Shown: positions 47,099 to 56,175, counted from the first letter of the stretch. The stretch: 64,000 nucleotides of DNA from Bryobacterales bacterium (GCA_947446025.1 CANFEY010000004.1:80555-144554), one strand, 5' to 3'. Made by a program: numbers and translations. The notes: generated by a model not told the origin, from the letters alone.

Positions 47099-47821
47099 TT
47101 AGAGACGCTCCTCGCGAGCGGGCTGTTCCGCGGTGTTGCGCGAAAAGTTGCTGAAGCTTACGTCCAGCTCCGCGGTGCCGACGCCGAGAAGGCGTACGTC
47201 CGTGCTGCTCTGAAATCGTTTCACGACCGCGATGCCGTCGTGCAATTCATAGTCGCGGGCGAAGCGCAAGTTTTTGAGCCAAACACTGGGACTCTTCACG
47301 AACTTCCCGGCTTCCCTTAGAGGCATTCCCGTGGGGCCGTCGATCCACAGCTCTCCGCGAAACTTATCGAGCCCGTTCTTGCGAGGGCTTACTTCGAAGA
47401 CGTACGTGCTCTTACCGCCCTGCCGAAAGATCGCCTTGATTCTAAACTCGTAGTCCTTGGGCCCGATTTCCATGGCACCGCCATACGACTTCGTCTTTTC
47501 TTCCAGCTCCAAGAAACGTGCCATCAACTCGGTCTTGATGCGCTTGTCGCCGTCGAAGCTGAGCATGTCGTGAGTCAGCTCTCCCAATCTGGACATGCAG
47601 CCGACCACCCGCATCAAACCTTTTTCGCGCAATTCGGTTAGCCGGCCCTCGATCTTGATGTCCATCTGCGCCCCCAACATGGCCTCGCGCTGGACTTGGG
47701 ACGCCGACACGTATCGCTCAACGACGGCGTTCAATTCTGAAGACAGTTCCGGCGGAAAAGGAGGTGCCGGGACAGGGCTAGCCACCAAGGCGGACGCGAG
47801 TAAAAGGGCCAGGATGCGCAC
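47099..47821 (-). CDS. Secreted protein with LolA-like fold features
   Basis: A 240-residue protein with a signal peptide (RILALLLASALVASPVPA) and a beta-rich body: LSFDGDKRIKTELMARFLEL, GPKDYEFRIKAIF, STYVFEVSPRKNGLDKFRGE, LWIDGPTGMPLREAG. The last two segments resemble the lipoprotein-sorting (LolA/LolB-like) superfamily, which binds lipids. Five bases before hpnJ on the same strand, so it could supply or carry lipids for the hopanoid operon; this is inference. Confidence 0.65.
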   Translation of the reverse strand: MRILALLLASALVASPVPAPPFPPELSSELNAVVERYVSASQVQREAMLGAQMDIKIEGRLTELREKGLMRVVGCMSRLGELTHDMLSFDGDKRIKTELMARFLELEEKTKSYGGAMEIGPKDYEFRIKAIFRQGGKSTYVFEVSPRKNGLDKFRGELWIDGPTGMPLREAGKFVKSPSVWLKNLRFARDYELHDGIAVVKRFQSSTDVRLLGVGTAELDVSFSNFSRNTAEQPAREERL

Positions 47822-47857
47822 TTCGGAAACCGTGACGGGCGCAGGCGCCCTATGGCC

Positions 47858-50335
47858 TTAGTGTAGCAAATGCCAAGCTTGCAGCCCGTAGTTGAGGGTC
47901 CGGCCGTCGGTGCGGACGGTGGCGAGGCCAGCCTCATCGGTGCGCAGGATGGTGGAGTGGCGGGCCTGGAGGCGGGAAAGGACGTCCGGGTGGGGGTGGC
48001 CGAAGGAGTTCTCGTAGCCAACGGAGATGACGGCGACCGAGGGGGACACGGCGTCGAGGAACTCCTGCGTGGTGGAGGTGCGGGAGCCATGGTGGCCTAC
48101 TTTGAGGACGTCGGTGTGCGGCAGGCGGCCGGAGTCGAGTAGGCGGCGTTCTTCGGCGCGCTCCAGGTCACCGGTGAGGAGGAAGGAACGAGCGCCGAAC
48201 GCGACGCGGAGAACCAGGGAGTCATTGTTGCCGGGACCCATGGGCACGTAGTCGAGTGCGGGGGCTAGCACTTGGATGGTGGCTCCGGAGAAGGGGAAAG
48301 CGTTCGCGGCGCGGCGTTCGGTGGCTTTGACGCCTTGGCGGGCTGCTTGGGCGAGCAGAGCGGGCGGTGGGTTGGCTCCAGTCCACAGTTCGGCGGGGTG
48401 GAAATTTTCCATCAGCGCGCGAAGGCCGCCGATGTGGTCCTGGTGGGCGTGGGTGGCGGCGAGCACATCGATGTGGCGAATGCCTCGGGACCACAGGTAG
48501 CTGGAGACGACATCCTCGCCGATATCAAGGTTGGAGCGGCGTTTGACCATTCCGTACTCGAGCCGCCCGCCGCCATCGATGAGCATTGTTTTGCCCTGGG
48601 GGAAGACTAGCAGCAGGCTATCGCCCTGGCCGACGTCGATGACGGTTAGCTCCAGCTCACCGGGATCGAGTGCGGCGGCCCACGGGCTGGCCACCAAAAG
48701 GCCGACTAGCGAACCGACGACTGTGATCGCGGGCCAGCGCAGGCGGTTTCGGCGCACCGCGAAGGCTGCGCCCAAGATGGATGCCACCAACGTGAGCGCC
48801 AGCCATCCAGGGGGATTCGGCACTCGCCAGGCCGGTTCCAGCGCAGCGTGCCAACTGGCGACGGCGGCCGACCAGCGAAGCAACAGATCCGCGAGGTTGG
48901 CCGCCCATTGCCAACCCGTGAGCAGCGCGAGGAAGCCGAGCGGGACCACTCCGTTCATCAGCGGCACGATCAAGAGGTTCGCGCTGAGGCCGGTGAAGGA
49001 GATGCGATGGAAGTATTCGGCCATGGGGAGGGCGAGTCCAATTTGCACCGAAAGCGATAGCGCCGCGGACTCGACCACGAAGAAGACAACCCGCGCGGCC
49101 AGGGCAAGCGCGCGGGTGGTGGGAACGCGGGTCCACAGCTGAATGGTCTCGGCGATCAGGCGGAGTTCTACGCGCAATTGCGCTGCGCGCGGCACCAGGT
49201 GCGGGTCGATGCTCAACGTGCCGATGTCGCGCAGTCCGCGCACCAGCGGGGTAATCGAGGTTTCCATCAGAGGTGCGGCGAAGGCTCCGATGGCGGCGAC
49301 CGATAGGAAGGAGAGTTGAAAACTGGCCTCGAAGAGCTGCCCTGGGTCCCACGCCAGCAGTCCGATGGCGATGGCGGCCAAGAAGTTCAGCGGACGCACG
49401 CGGCGGAAGAAGATCCGGGCGATGAGGTACAGTGTGAATCCGGCTGCAGCGCGCGCCACGGGCATGGTGAAGCCGGAGACCATCGCGTACAGCCACGCCG
49501 AGGCTGCCGTGATGGCCCAGGCTTTGTTTCTCGAAATGGGCGCGAAGTGTAGCAGCGCAAGCAGCACTCCGGCGAGCACGCTTACGTGGATGCCGCTGAT
49601 GACTAGCGCGTGAAACGTGCCGGAGCGGCGGAAGTCTTCGGTCCACACACGCTCCAGGTTGGCGGTTTCACCGATGAGAGTCGCCTCCAGCATGGCCGCC
49701 GCGTAGTCGTTGTCGGGGTAGAGCCGTTCAATCCGATCAAGCGCCGCAGTGCGCAGCGCGAACACCCATCCGCGCCAGCGGGAGCCGCAGTCTCCCGGCA
49801 GCACGCGCACCGTTCCCTTGGAAGGCACCAGGGCGGTCCAGAAAACATCGCGCCGGGCCAGGTACGCGGCGTAGTCGAAGGCTCCAGGATTGTTAAAATT
49901 GCGCGGGGCGCGGAAGCGGGCCTCGATCTCGACACGCTGCCCGTAGGCGAGCCGGGGCGGATTCACCTCTTCGGTGTACTTAGGCACCTGCACCTGCGCG
50001 CGCGCGCCGGGTTCCAGCTCCAGTACAAACTGCGCGCGGTCTTCGGAGAAGACGGTGGGTTCCACCACGCAGCCCGAGGCGATCACGGTTTCGCGCGGCG
50101 CGGCGTCGATGACAGGGAAACGGGTAGGCCGATGGGCGGCCACTAGGAACGCTCCGGCGAAGAGCAGGCATAGAGCGAGGTTCACCCGCCGCAACCAGAC
50201 GGAGACGGGCAGCACGGCGAGCGCGGCAAACAGTACGCAGGGCACGGCGGAGTCAGGTATCCCGAACTCGAGCGCCTGCCCGAGCACGATTCCGCCCGCG
50301 ATTCCAAGCAACGGCAGCAGCAACGGTTCCCGCAT
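47858..50335 (-). CDS. comEC: ComEC/Rec2 DNA-uptake channel protein
   Basis: An 825-residue inner-membrane protein for natural transformation. N-terminal helices are followed by a DUF4131-like domain, then the ComEC membrane core (SGIHVSVLAGVLLALL, GFTMPVARAAAGFTLYLIA and later helices). The C-terminus is a metallo-beta-lactamase-like domain (LTVIDVGQGDSLLLVFPQGK, ATHAHQDHIGGL, LLTGDLE, LKVGHHGSRTS) with its metal-binding His/Asp pattern intact, so nuclease activity on the non-transported strand is plausible. Confidence 0.93.
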   Translation of the reverse strand: MREPLLLPLLGIAGGIVLGQALEFGIPDSAVPCVLFAALAVLPVSVWLRRVNLALCLLFAGAFLVAAHRPTRFPVIDAAPRETVIASGCVVEPTVFSEDRAQFVLELEPGARAQVQVPKYTEEVNPPRLAYGQRVEIEARFRAPRNFNNPGAFDYAAYLARRDVFWTALVPSKGTVRVLPGDCGSRWRGWVFALRTAALDRIERLYPDNDYAAAMLEATLIGETANLERVWTEDFRRSGTFHALVISGIHVSVLAGVLLALLHFAPISRNKAWAITAASAWLYAMVSGFTMPVARAAAGFTLYLIARIFFRRVRPLNFLAAIAIGLLAWDPGQLFEASFQLSFLSVAAIGAFAAPLMETSITPLVRGLRDIGTLSIDPHLVPRAAQLRVELRLIAETIQLWTRVPTTRALALAARVVFFVVESAALSLSVQIGLALPMAEYFHRISFTGLSANLLIVPLMNGVVPLGFLALLTGWQWAANLADLLLRWSAAVASWHAALEPAWRVPNPPGWLALTLVASILGAAFAVRRNRLRWPAITVVGSLVGLLVASPWAAALDPGELELTVIDVGQGDSLLLVFPQGKTMLIDGGGRLEYGMVKRRSNLDIGEDVVSSYLWSRGIRHIDVLAATHAHQDHIGGLRALMENFHPAELWTGANPPPALLAQAARQGVKATERRAANAFPFSGATIQVLAPALDYVPMGPGNNDSLVLRVAFGARSFLLTGDLERAEERRLLDSGRLPHTDVLKVGHHGSRTSTTQEFLDAVSPSVAVISVGYENSFGHPHPDVLSRLQARHSTILRTDEAGLATVRTDGRTLNYGLQAWHLLH

Positions 50336-50369
50336 CTCACAACTTAGTGCGGGAACGGGGGGATTATTC

Positions 50370-51095
50370 TCAGCGGGCGGTGAAACATGCGGAAAGTTCC
50401 CGGCGCATCTCCGGCGTCAGCTTGCTGAAGGGAAACACCACGGTCTCTTGCGGGAACAGACCGCTAATCGTCAACGATTGCTCCGGGAGCCGGGCGAGAG
50501 GCAGAAGCGCGGAGGCCGGACCCGTCGATCCGCTGCTGCCATTCCCCATTTTTTCATTGCCCTCGATCACCAGTTGACTGGCGGGCTGCCCATCGACAGC
50601 GGTGGACAACGCCCGCCCGCTCGGCGGTGCGGGCTGCGGCGACCAACTGAGTTGCGCCTCGGGCTTCTGATCCTTACACGTAAGCTTCAGCCGATAGACC
50701 TCGGGCTGATTGGGCGAGGCTTTCGCGGGGGCTTGCTGTACGATGCTCGCGGTAACAGCAGCACCCCGGTCCAAACTCCATTCCGTGGCACCAACTGCCG
50801 CGGCAGAGAAGGCCGCGAGCAGGGCGTCTTCCACGGCCTGACCCGGACCGGGAATGCCAGCCGCTCCCATTGCGCCATTCTTCACCTTGCTCGCCATCAT
50901 CGCCGCAAGGCTGGGGTCACGATGTCCGGCGTCGAAATGCTCCAGCGACAGGCCGCCGTTAGGGTGTGCGTCGGCGTGGCATACAGCGCAATGCTTCTGC
51001 ACCAGTGTGTTCTGTTGAGCAACGGAGAGTACGGTGTTCTGCGCGTTGGCCGCGGGTAGCAGACCTAGGATTGCGGCCACGATGGTCAGCTTCAT
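50370..51095 (-). CDS. Secreted protein with a single c-type heme motif
   Basis: A 241-residue protein with a signal peptide (KLTIVAAILGLLPAANAQ) and one heme-binding CAVCHADAHP near the N-terminus, resembling the N-terminal cytochrome-like part of DUF1592-type proteins. The remainder (about 140 residues) looks beta-rich and is not recognised. ATG 51095 is chosen since the upstream extension is repeat sequence. Unlike the gene at 3725-6058 it lacks all the DUF1592 blocks, so it may be a stand-alone relative. Confidence 0.65.
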   Translation of the reverse strand: MKLTIVAAILGLLPAANAQNTVLSVAQQNTLVQKHCAVCHADAHPNGGLSLEHFDAGHRDPSLAAMMASKVKNGAMGAAGIPGPGQAVEDALLAAFSAAAVGATEWSLDRGAAVTASIVQQAPAKASPNQPEVYRLKLTCKDQKPEAQLSWSPQPAPPSGRALSTAVDGQPASQLVIEGNEKMGNGSSGSTGPASALLPLARLPEQSLTISGLFPQETVVFPFSKLTPEMRRELSACFTAR

Positions 51096-51130
51096 GGGAA
51101 TCCTTCGTCTAGTGTAGTGCGCCGCTGATT

Positions 51131-51169
51131 CGACGGGGCAAAAGGGTACAGGCACAAAATTCCGCAAAG
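51131..51169 (-). repeat. Dispersed repeat family B, half copy
   Basis: GGGCAAAAGGGTACAGGC matches, in the opposite orientation, the right half of the copy at 3643-3704. The other half is absent. Confidence 0.6.
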
Positions 51170-51205
51170 TGAGTCACACAGAATAAGCAGAATTCCTGGC
51201 GAGTC

Positions 51206-51317
51206 GAGTGGGGCAGGATCGTATCCTACGAGCCGGTTCATAACCGGCTGGTGTTGACTTGCAACAGGACAGCGACGGTTACGCGCTCGTCGCGCGGCTT
51301 ACGAAGCCGCCCCACTC
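51206..51317. repeat. MITE-like element with three tri-nucleotide-loop hairpins
   Basis: 112 bases bounded by inverted GAGTGGGGC/GCCCCACTC. Inside are three perfect hairpins, each with a 3-base loop: AGGAT-CGT-ATCCT (51215-51227), AGCCGGTT-CAT-AACCGGCT (51231-51249) and GCGGCTT-ACG-AAGCCGC (51294-51310). No ORF. Lies between the heme-motif gene and the GYD gene. Confidence 0.6.
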
Positions 51318-51341
51318 TGGTCCCCAAACTTCTAGCGATGT

Positions 51342-51665
51342 CTACTCTTCGCCCGGAGCCTTGTATTTTGCGTCCTTGGTCAGTGCCTTGTCCATCTCCT
51401 CGACCGTGAGCAACGGCGTGGTGATACCGCTGACCATGCCGGAGGCAGCAACGGCGACGGCGAGACGCGCGGCGGCGATGCTATCGGGCATGTCCATGAT
51501 CACGGTGACATCCTCGGCCCCAAAGCCGAAGTAGATTGCCTCCAACTTTCCGCCGGCGCTCTTAATGGCGGCTTTGACAGCCGCCTTGCGGCCAGACGCC
51601 TTGTCCTTCATCAGCCCGATCACTCCTTCGGGCGAATAGCTTCCTTGGTACAGATACTTTGGCAT
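51342..51665 (-). CDS. GYD domain protein
   Basis: A 107-residue cytoplasmic protein: KYLYQGSYSPEGVIGLMKD, LEAIYFGFGAEDVTVIMDMP and ITTPLLTVEEMDKAL match the small GYD family (dimeric ferredoxin-like fold, PF08734). No catalytic role is established. Stands alone between repeats. Confidence 0.85.
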   Translation of the reverse strand: MPKYLYQGSYSPEGVIGLMKDKASGRKAAVKAAIKSAGGKLEAIYFGFGAEDVTVIMDMPDSIAAARLAVAVAASGMVSGITTPLLTVEEMDKALTKDAKYKAPGEE

Positions 51666-51752
51666 TGTTTGCTCCTTGGCGCTCAGTCTAGCATGAGGTC
51701 ACAGGCAGCTGTACGCGGTGCATCAGCTTGCGTTTGCGAGACAATAACGCCG

Positions 51753-52545
51753 ATGCTTCGGCTCGCCACTCTAGTCCTGACCGTTCTCCTGCCGGTCCTG
51801 CACCTGAAAGCGCAGACTACCGCAAGATCCGCCTTTGAAGCCGCAACCGTCAAACTTGCAAGGCCCGATGAGGCTCCCAGGAACCAGGTGCTGCGGGTGG
51901 GTCCCGACCGGCTCTCGATCCCCAGCATGACACTGTCGGCGCTGGTCTACGCTGCCTATGGGGATGGTGGGTTCAATACCTCAATGAGCGTCAGAGGAGG
52001 TCCGGATTGGGGTCAACAGAACGGCCTTTTCCATAGAGGCTCTCTCCTCGGGACCCGCTACGCCGCGGCAACAGCGCCTCATGCTGCAGGCTCTGCTTGA
52101 GGAACGATTTGCATTGAAGCTCCGCTACGAAGAACAGACCAACGATGTGCTGGGGTTGGTGGCTGACCGGCGTGACGGCACGCTCGGCCCCAAGGTGAGG
52201 AAGTGGGACGGCACGTGTCCCGCTGTGATGCGGCTATCGCAGCAGCGGAGGTATGCGGATCGATGGCGCTACCATGTTCACCGTTGCTGAGATGCTTTCA
52301 CTGCCTCCGGGGAGGGCGTTGCTAGGAGGTGTCACACAGGATCGGACGGGCCTGACGGATCGTTACACACTGGAGCTGGACTTCCTGTTTCCGCAGACGG
52401 CACCCGCAGCCGCAGGCGCGCCGGAATTCGGGGTCCATCTTTGGCGGACGCAATCCGCGAGCAATGGGGACTTCGGTTGGAGCGGACCAAAGGGACGCTG
52501 AAAGTCGTGGTGGTGGAGAGCGCACAGCCGCCCAGCGAAAACTAA
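51753..52545 (+). pseudogene. TIGR03435 family protein, multiple frameshifts
   Basis: ATG 51753 opens a signal peptide and AFEAATVKLARPDEAPRN, SIPSMTLSALVYAAYG. The frame stops near 52100; LQALLEERFALKLRYEEQTN follows in a second frame, QDRTGLTDRYTLELDF in a third, and the C-terminal VVESAQPPSEN in another, ending at 52545. Segments between the blocks are shortened too. It is the most degraded of the three family members here. Confidence 0.75.
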
Positions 52546-52562
52546 AGGAAGCTTGTATGCGC

Positions 52563-52730
52563 TCACGTGGAAGAGTTCCGCCAACTGGTAGGCCGCGTCT
52601 TTGCTGATAGGACGGTGGCCGGTTCGTCTTCGTAGTGCATGACGAGTGCGGTGAGCGTTTCGATGAAGCGTTCCATTGCGCGGGATTGCTTCTTCTCGTT
52701 CGCTGCTAGGGATTCCAAGAGCGCGGTCAT
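52563..52730 (-). CDS. Possible small ORF, 55 residues
   Basis: Reads TALLESLAANEKKQSRAM then ERFIETLTALVMHYEDEP, an amphipathic helical pattern that is more protein-like than the other frames. No ribosome site precedes the ATG, and the frame is also open upstream. Could be a remnant. Nothing else is seen in 52546-52828 apart from a short palindrome. Confidence 0.25.
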   Translation of the reverse strand: MTALLESLAANEKKQSRAMERFIETLTALVMHYEDEPATVLSAKTRPTSWRNSST

Positions 52731-52764
52731 TTCGGTGTCGACTGCTCCGGCGGGCAGGGTCCAT

Positions 52765-52797
52765 TGTAGGAGGCGTCAGGCGGAAACGCCTACCCTA
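52765..52797. repeat. Short imperfect palindrome
   Basis: GTAGGAGGCGT and ACGCCTAC flank CAGGCGGAA, forming a hairpin with one bulged A, 20-30 bases before the next gene. Could be a small dispersed repeat or a leader hairpin. Confidence 0.35.
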
Positions 52798-52828
52798 CCG
52801 AGTGCGCTTTTGCGGGATGATAGAGGCG

Positions 52829-54361
52829 ATGCTTCGTGCGGCCATTTTTGTCGCGCTCGCCGCGTCCGCTTGCGCGGCGGATTGGACGGAGTACCGCGTC
52901 GGGCCGCTGCGGGTGATCAGCAACGCGGGGGACACGGACGCTCGGGTGCGGCTGACGGAGATGGAGCAGATCCGCTATGTGCTGGGCGGGATGCTGGGCA
53001 AGGATCCGTTGCGGCATGAGGAGCTGGATCTGATCTGGCCCATCACGCTGGTGCTATTCGATAACGAGCGCGACCGAGCTGCTTATGCGTTGCCGACGCC
53101 GTTCATCGAAGGCGGGTCTGCCAATCTCAGCACGACGCCTTCTCCTGAGTGGCGTAGCGACATGGTGCGCCAGCTGATCGAGGCCAATGCGGGACGGATG
53201 CCGCTGGAGATTGAGACAGCGCTGGCGGATCTGTTTGCCTCGGTCGAAGTGAAGACCACGCGTGTTGCTCTCGGCGCTGCTGTGACGGGGCTCAGCGGCG
53301 CTCGCCTGCGCGAATGGGCCCGGCTCCACATGCTGGCGACGCAATCCGAGTACGCCGGTCGGTTTCGCGTGTACCTCAAGAATCTACAGGGCGCGGACGT
53401 TTCACTGGCGGCGTTCAACAGCTACAACGTGCAAGCGCCGGAACTGGAACGCCGCATGAACGCCTATGCGGACAAGGGCGTGTTCCAAGCCGTGGAAGTG
53501 TTCGGAGAGGCGATTACGCCGTCCAAGGAATTCTATGAGCGCCGCTTGCCTGCGGACGAGGTGGATGCGTTGCTGGGGGAATTGAAAGCCGGCGGCAAGA
53601 CGTTCCCGCCGGAGAGCGCTCGGGGGCTGCTGGCCGCGGGGACGAGCGATTCCTACTACGCCGCCGCAGCTGCGAATCCTAAGTGGGGCGAGCCGCATGC
53701 CCGGCTGGCGGCGCAGATGCAGGATCCGAAGTCTAAGGCGGTGCCGCTCGAAAAGGCGGTGCAGCTGGAGCCGCGGCAAGTGGAGTATTGGGAGGCGCTG
53801 GCACGTACCCAGGTCGCGGCGAACCTCTATATAGAGGCCGCGAAATCCTGGTTGGGTGCCGAGCGGGCCGCAGCGACGGAACCCGAGCGGGCTCGCATCC
53901 GCCGCGCACGGGCCGAGATTGAGCAGCAGCGCGTGGATGCCGAGCTCGCCTTGGCACGCGCCGCTCGCGATGAGGCCGAGCGCGAATTGCGGCGGGTGAT
54001 TGCTGAATCCGATGCCCGCGTTCGCGCGGCCGAGCGCGCTGCGAATACGGAGAATCGGGCGCAGGCGACGTTCACCGAAGGACAGGCGGCGGTGACGTTC
54101 AAGGAAGCCTACACGGGCGTGCGCGTGACGGGGCGCTTGTCTGAAGTGGAATGCGTGGATGACATTTTCAAGCTGGTTGTTGAGACCACCAGTGGGGCAG
54201 TCACTACGGTGCTGGTTCTGGCGAACCCGGTGCAGGATGGCAAGACAGTGTTTACTTGCGGGCCGGTGAGCCCTCCTCGGCGGATAGAGGTGGTCCATAA
54301 CGGCAAGGCGGACATCCGGTGGTACACGGTGGGCGAAGTGGAGACGTTTGAGCTTAAGTGA
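52829..54361 (+). CDS. Secreted TPR/coiled-coil hypothetical protein
   Basis: About 510 residues with a signal peptide (LRAAIFVALAASACAADW). The N-terminal 200 residues (VGPLRVISNAGDTDARVRL, ITLVLFDNERDRAAYAL) resemble the start of peptidase-MA-like proteins, but no HExxH motif is visible. A TPR-like stretch (NPKWGEPHARLAAQMQD) and a 70-residue Ala/Glu/Arg-rich coiled coil follow, then a beta domain. Start could also be ATG 52817. The stop overlaps the GNAT gene start. Function not recognised. Confidence 0.6.
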   Translation: MLRAAIFVALAASACAADWTEYRVGPLRVISNAGDTDARVRLTEMEQIRYVLGGMLGKDPLRHEELDLIWPITLVLFDNERDRAAYALPTPFIEGGSANLSTTPSPEWRSDMVRQLIEANAGRMPLEIETALADLFASVEVKTTRVALGAAVTGLSGARLREWARLHMLATQSEYAGRFRVYLKNLQGADVSLAAFNSYNVQAPELERRMNAYADKGVFQAVEVFGEAITPSKEFYERRLPADEVDALLGELKAGGKTFPPESARGLLAAGTSDSYYAAAAANPKWGEPHARLAAQMQDPKSKAVPLEKAVQLEPRQVEYWEALARTQVAANLYIEAAKSWLGAERAAATEPERARIRRARAEIEQQRVDAELALARAARDEAERELRRVIAESDARVRAAERAANTENRAQATFTEGQAAVTFKEAYTGVRVTGRLSEVECVDDIFKLVVETTSGAVTTVLVLANPVQDGKTVFTCGPVSPPRRIEVVHNGKADIRWYTVGEVETFELK

Positions 54362-54753
54362 CCATTCGACTCGCGGGGCCCGAGGATTTGCCCGCCATCG
54401 CCGCGATCCAGGCGGGATCGCCGGAGGCTTCGCAGTGGAAGGCGGAGGATTACCTGGGGTACACGTGCCTGGTTGCCGATGACGCGGCCTTCGTCGTCAC
54501 CCGCCAGCTCGCCCCCGGCGAACACGAGATCCTCAACTTGGCCGTAGCCCCCGAGGCACGCCGCACCGGCCTCGCGCGGGCACTGCTGGCACACGTTTTG
54601 GCCACCCCGGGCGACTGGTTTCTGGAAGTCCGCGAGTCCAATTTGGCGGCGATCCGGCTTTACGAAAGTACCGGTTTTCGCCCCACGGGAACCCGCCCCG
54701 GCTATTACCAGAACTCCCCCGAAGCGGCTATTGTCATGCGCTACCAAAAGTGA
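54358..54753 (+). CDS. GNAT acetyltransferase, RimI-like
   Basis: A 131-residue acetyltransferase with the acetyl-CoA loop VAPEARRTGLARALLAHVL (RRxGxA) and LEVRESNLAAIRLYESTGF followed by YY, the RimI layout for N-terminal acetylation of ribosomal proteins. GTG start overlaps the previous stop (GTGA). Target unknown. Confidence 0.85.
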   Translation: MTIRLAGPEDLPAIAAIQAGSPEASQWKAEDYLGYTCLVADDAAFVVTRQLAPGEHEILNLAVAPEARRTGLARALLAHVLATPGDWFLEVRESNLAAIRLYESTGFRPTGTRPGYYQNSPEAAIVMRYQK

Positions 54754-54771
54754 TATTGTCATGTTGCCGAC

Positions 54772-54826
54772 GGATGAAATTCCGTAGGCGACCCACCGGG
54801 TCAGCGGTTTGATCGGACCCGGCGTG
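54772..54826 (+). promoter_or_regulatory. Structured leader with two strong hairpins
   Basis: Two stems, GCCGACGG/CCGTAGGC (8 pairs with one mismatch) and CCGGGTC/GACCCGG (7 pairs), lie in the 100 bases before the DUF465 gene. I cannot match them to a known riboswitch. They could be a terminator-free leader or the remains of a repeat. Confidence 0.35.
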
Positions 54827-54859
54827 GCCCTCAGCAACTGATAGAAAGAGGTGTCACCG

Positions 54860-55090
54860 ATGGAGTTAGCGTCGAACGAAGAATTGAAGGCGCATCTGAT
54901 AGCGACCGACGGGCATTTTCGCTCGCTGGTCGAAGAACATGCCTTGTTCCACAAACAGCTGGAGCAGCTTGAGGTGAAGGGTGAGTTGACCCTGGCCGAT
55001 GAGGAAGTGGAGCATCGCCTCAAGAAACACAAGCTGCGTTTGAAAGACGAGATCAACATGATCCTCGCCAGACAAATGCAGACGGCATAA
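54860..55090 (+). CDS. DUF465/YdcH family small protein
   Basis: A 76-residue, highly charged helical hairpin: HLIATDGHFRSLVEEHALFH followed by HRLKKHKLRLKDEINMIL is the YdcH (DUF465) signature. The ATG at 54860 is seven bases after AGG. These proteins are abundant and small, and their role is unknown. A remnant of its 3' end, with the terminator, is duplicated at 56831-56917. Confidence 0.88.
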   Translation: MELASNEELKAHLIATDGHFRSLVEEHALFHKQLEQLEVKGELTLADEEVEHRLKKHKLRLKDEINMILARQMQTA

Positions 55091-55115
55091 GTCGGGTGCG
55101 CTAGTAGTCAGAATA

Positions 55116-55143
55116 GGCCGGGCCTGTAAGGGGTCCGGCCTTT
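55116..55143 (+). terminator. Terminator after DUF465 gene
   Basis: GGCCGGGCC/GGTCCGGCC stem with a 7-base loop and TTTCG tail. Confidence 0.65.
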
Positions 55144-55224
55144 CGTGCGTCTGCTCTTCCTTCCGCAGAACGCGGCCCACGCTCACCGAAAATCTGGTAT
55201 ACACTTGGGCCACGCTTTGTCACT

Positions 55225-56163
55225 GTGGCGAGGCAGTATGGTGTCCAAAATTCACTGAAACAAAAAGACCTACCGCTGAAACTTCATCCTCTGCAACATC
55301 TCCCCATCGTCCTCTGTTCGATGGCTCTTTCGCTCTCGGCGCAAACCACGGTATACAACAGTGTGCCTAATCCGCTTCCACCCAACGTAGTGAGTCAGGG
55401 TTTCCAATGCTGTTCCGTGTCTGAATTTGGAGACGAGATTACGCTGGCGCCGGCAACGCCCCGCACTGCTGGCTTCGCGAACGTCGTGATGAGCAGCTGG
55501 GCGAAACACAGCGACTATCCACTGCTGCCGGCTGCCGGATTTACGCACCCCATCAAACTCAATATCTATGCCAGCGCGACAGCTGCTGCCAGTCATACGC
55601 CGCTTGCCAGTGTTGCGCAAACTGCTCTGCTCCCGTGGAGGCCGGAAGCCGACCCAACCTGCGCCGGCGGAACCGCTTGGCGCTCCATGACGGATAGCAA
55701 CTGCTACAACGGTTTTGCGTTTGTGCTCACCTTCGACCTGCGCACAGCCGGCCCTGGAGGCTCGGCGCTGGTACTGCCGGAGACCTTCATCTGGGGAGTG
55801 GAATTCAACACCAATACGTGGGGCTACTCTCCACTTGGCGTCGGCGGCCCGTTTGAATCGCTGAATGTCGGCTTGAACGACGACGCTCCTCCCTCCGTGG
55901 GAAGTGACGTCGAAGGCAACGCGGTCTACGTGAACTACAGCCACGCTCCTTTCTACACCGATGGTGGTGCTGGAGGAATTGGCACATTCCGGCGGGATAC
56001 CAATTGGGCACCTTACGTTCCCGCCATCCAGTTCACTACGTTCGCTTTCCCTGCCACGGCAAATAGTTGCAAGAATAACGGCTGGCAAACGCTGGTCCGC
56101 GCGAACTTCACTCCCTTTACCAATCAGGGGGACTGCGTAAGCTACGTGCAAAACGGCAAGTAG
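55225..56163 (+). CDS. Secreted hypothetical protein, cysteine-containing
   Basis: A 312-residue protein with a hydrophobic export segment after an unusually long N-terminus (LPIVLCSMALSLSAQ at about 27-41), suggesting the true start may be further in, although no better start with a ribosome site is seen. The body is rich in Gly, Thr, Asn and aromatic residues and has Cys pairs (FQCCS, TDSNCYN, and another near the C-terminus), like extracellular beta-sandwich proteins. Not recognised. A perfect terminator follows at once. Confidence 0.65.
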   Translation: MARQYGVQNSLKQKDLPLKLHPLQHLPIVLCSMALSLSAQTTVYNSVPNPLPPNVVSQGFQCCSVSEFGDEITLAPATPRTAGFANVVMSSWAKHSDYPLLPAAGFTHPIKLNIYASATAAASHTPLASVAQTALLPWRPEADPTCAGGTAWRSMTDSNCYNGFAFVLTFDLRTAGPGGSALVLPETFIWGVEFNTNTWGYSPLGVGGPFESLNVGLNDDAPPSVGSDVEGNAVYVNYSHAPFYTDGGAGGIGTFRRDTNWAPYVPAIQFTTFAFPATANSCKNNGWQTLVRANFTPFTNQGDCVSYVQNGK

Positions 56164-56175
56164 GTGCCGTGCCTC

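Noticed and set aside
48657..49646. 329-codon minus-strand ORF inside comEC
   Set aside because: Same strand, shifted frame of comEC; Arg/Pro/Ser-rich shadow.
54772..54826. Known riboswitch (SAM, TPP, cobalamin, cyclic-di-GMP)
   Set aside because: None of the conserved core sequences I know for these classes is present.
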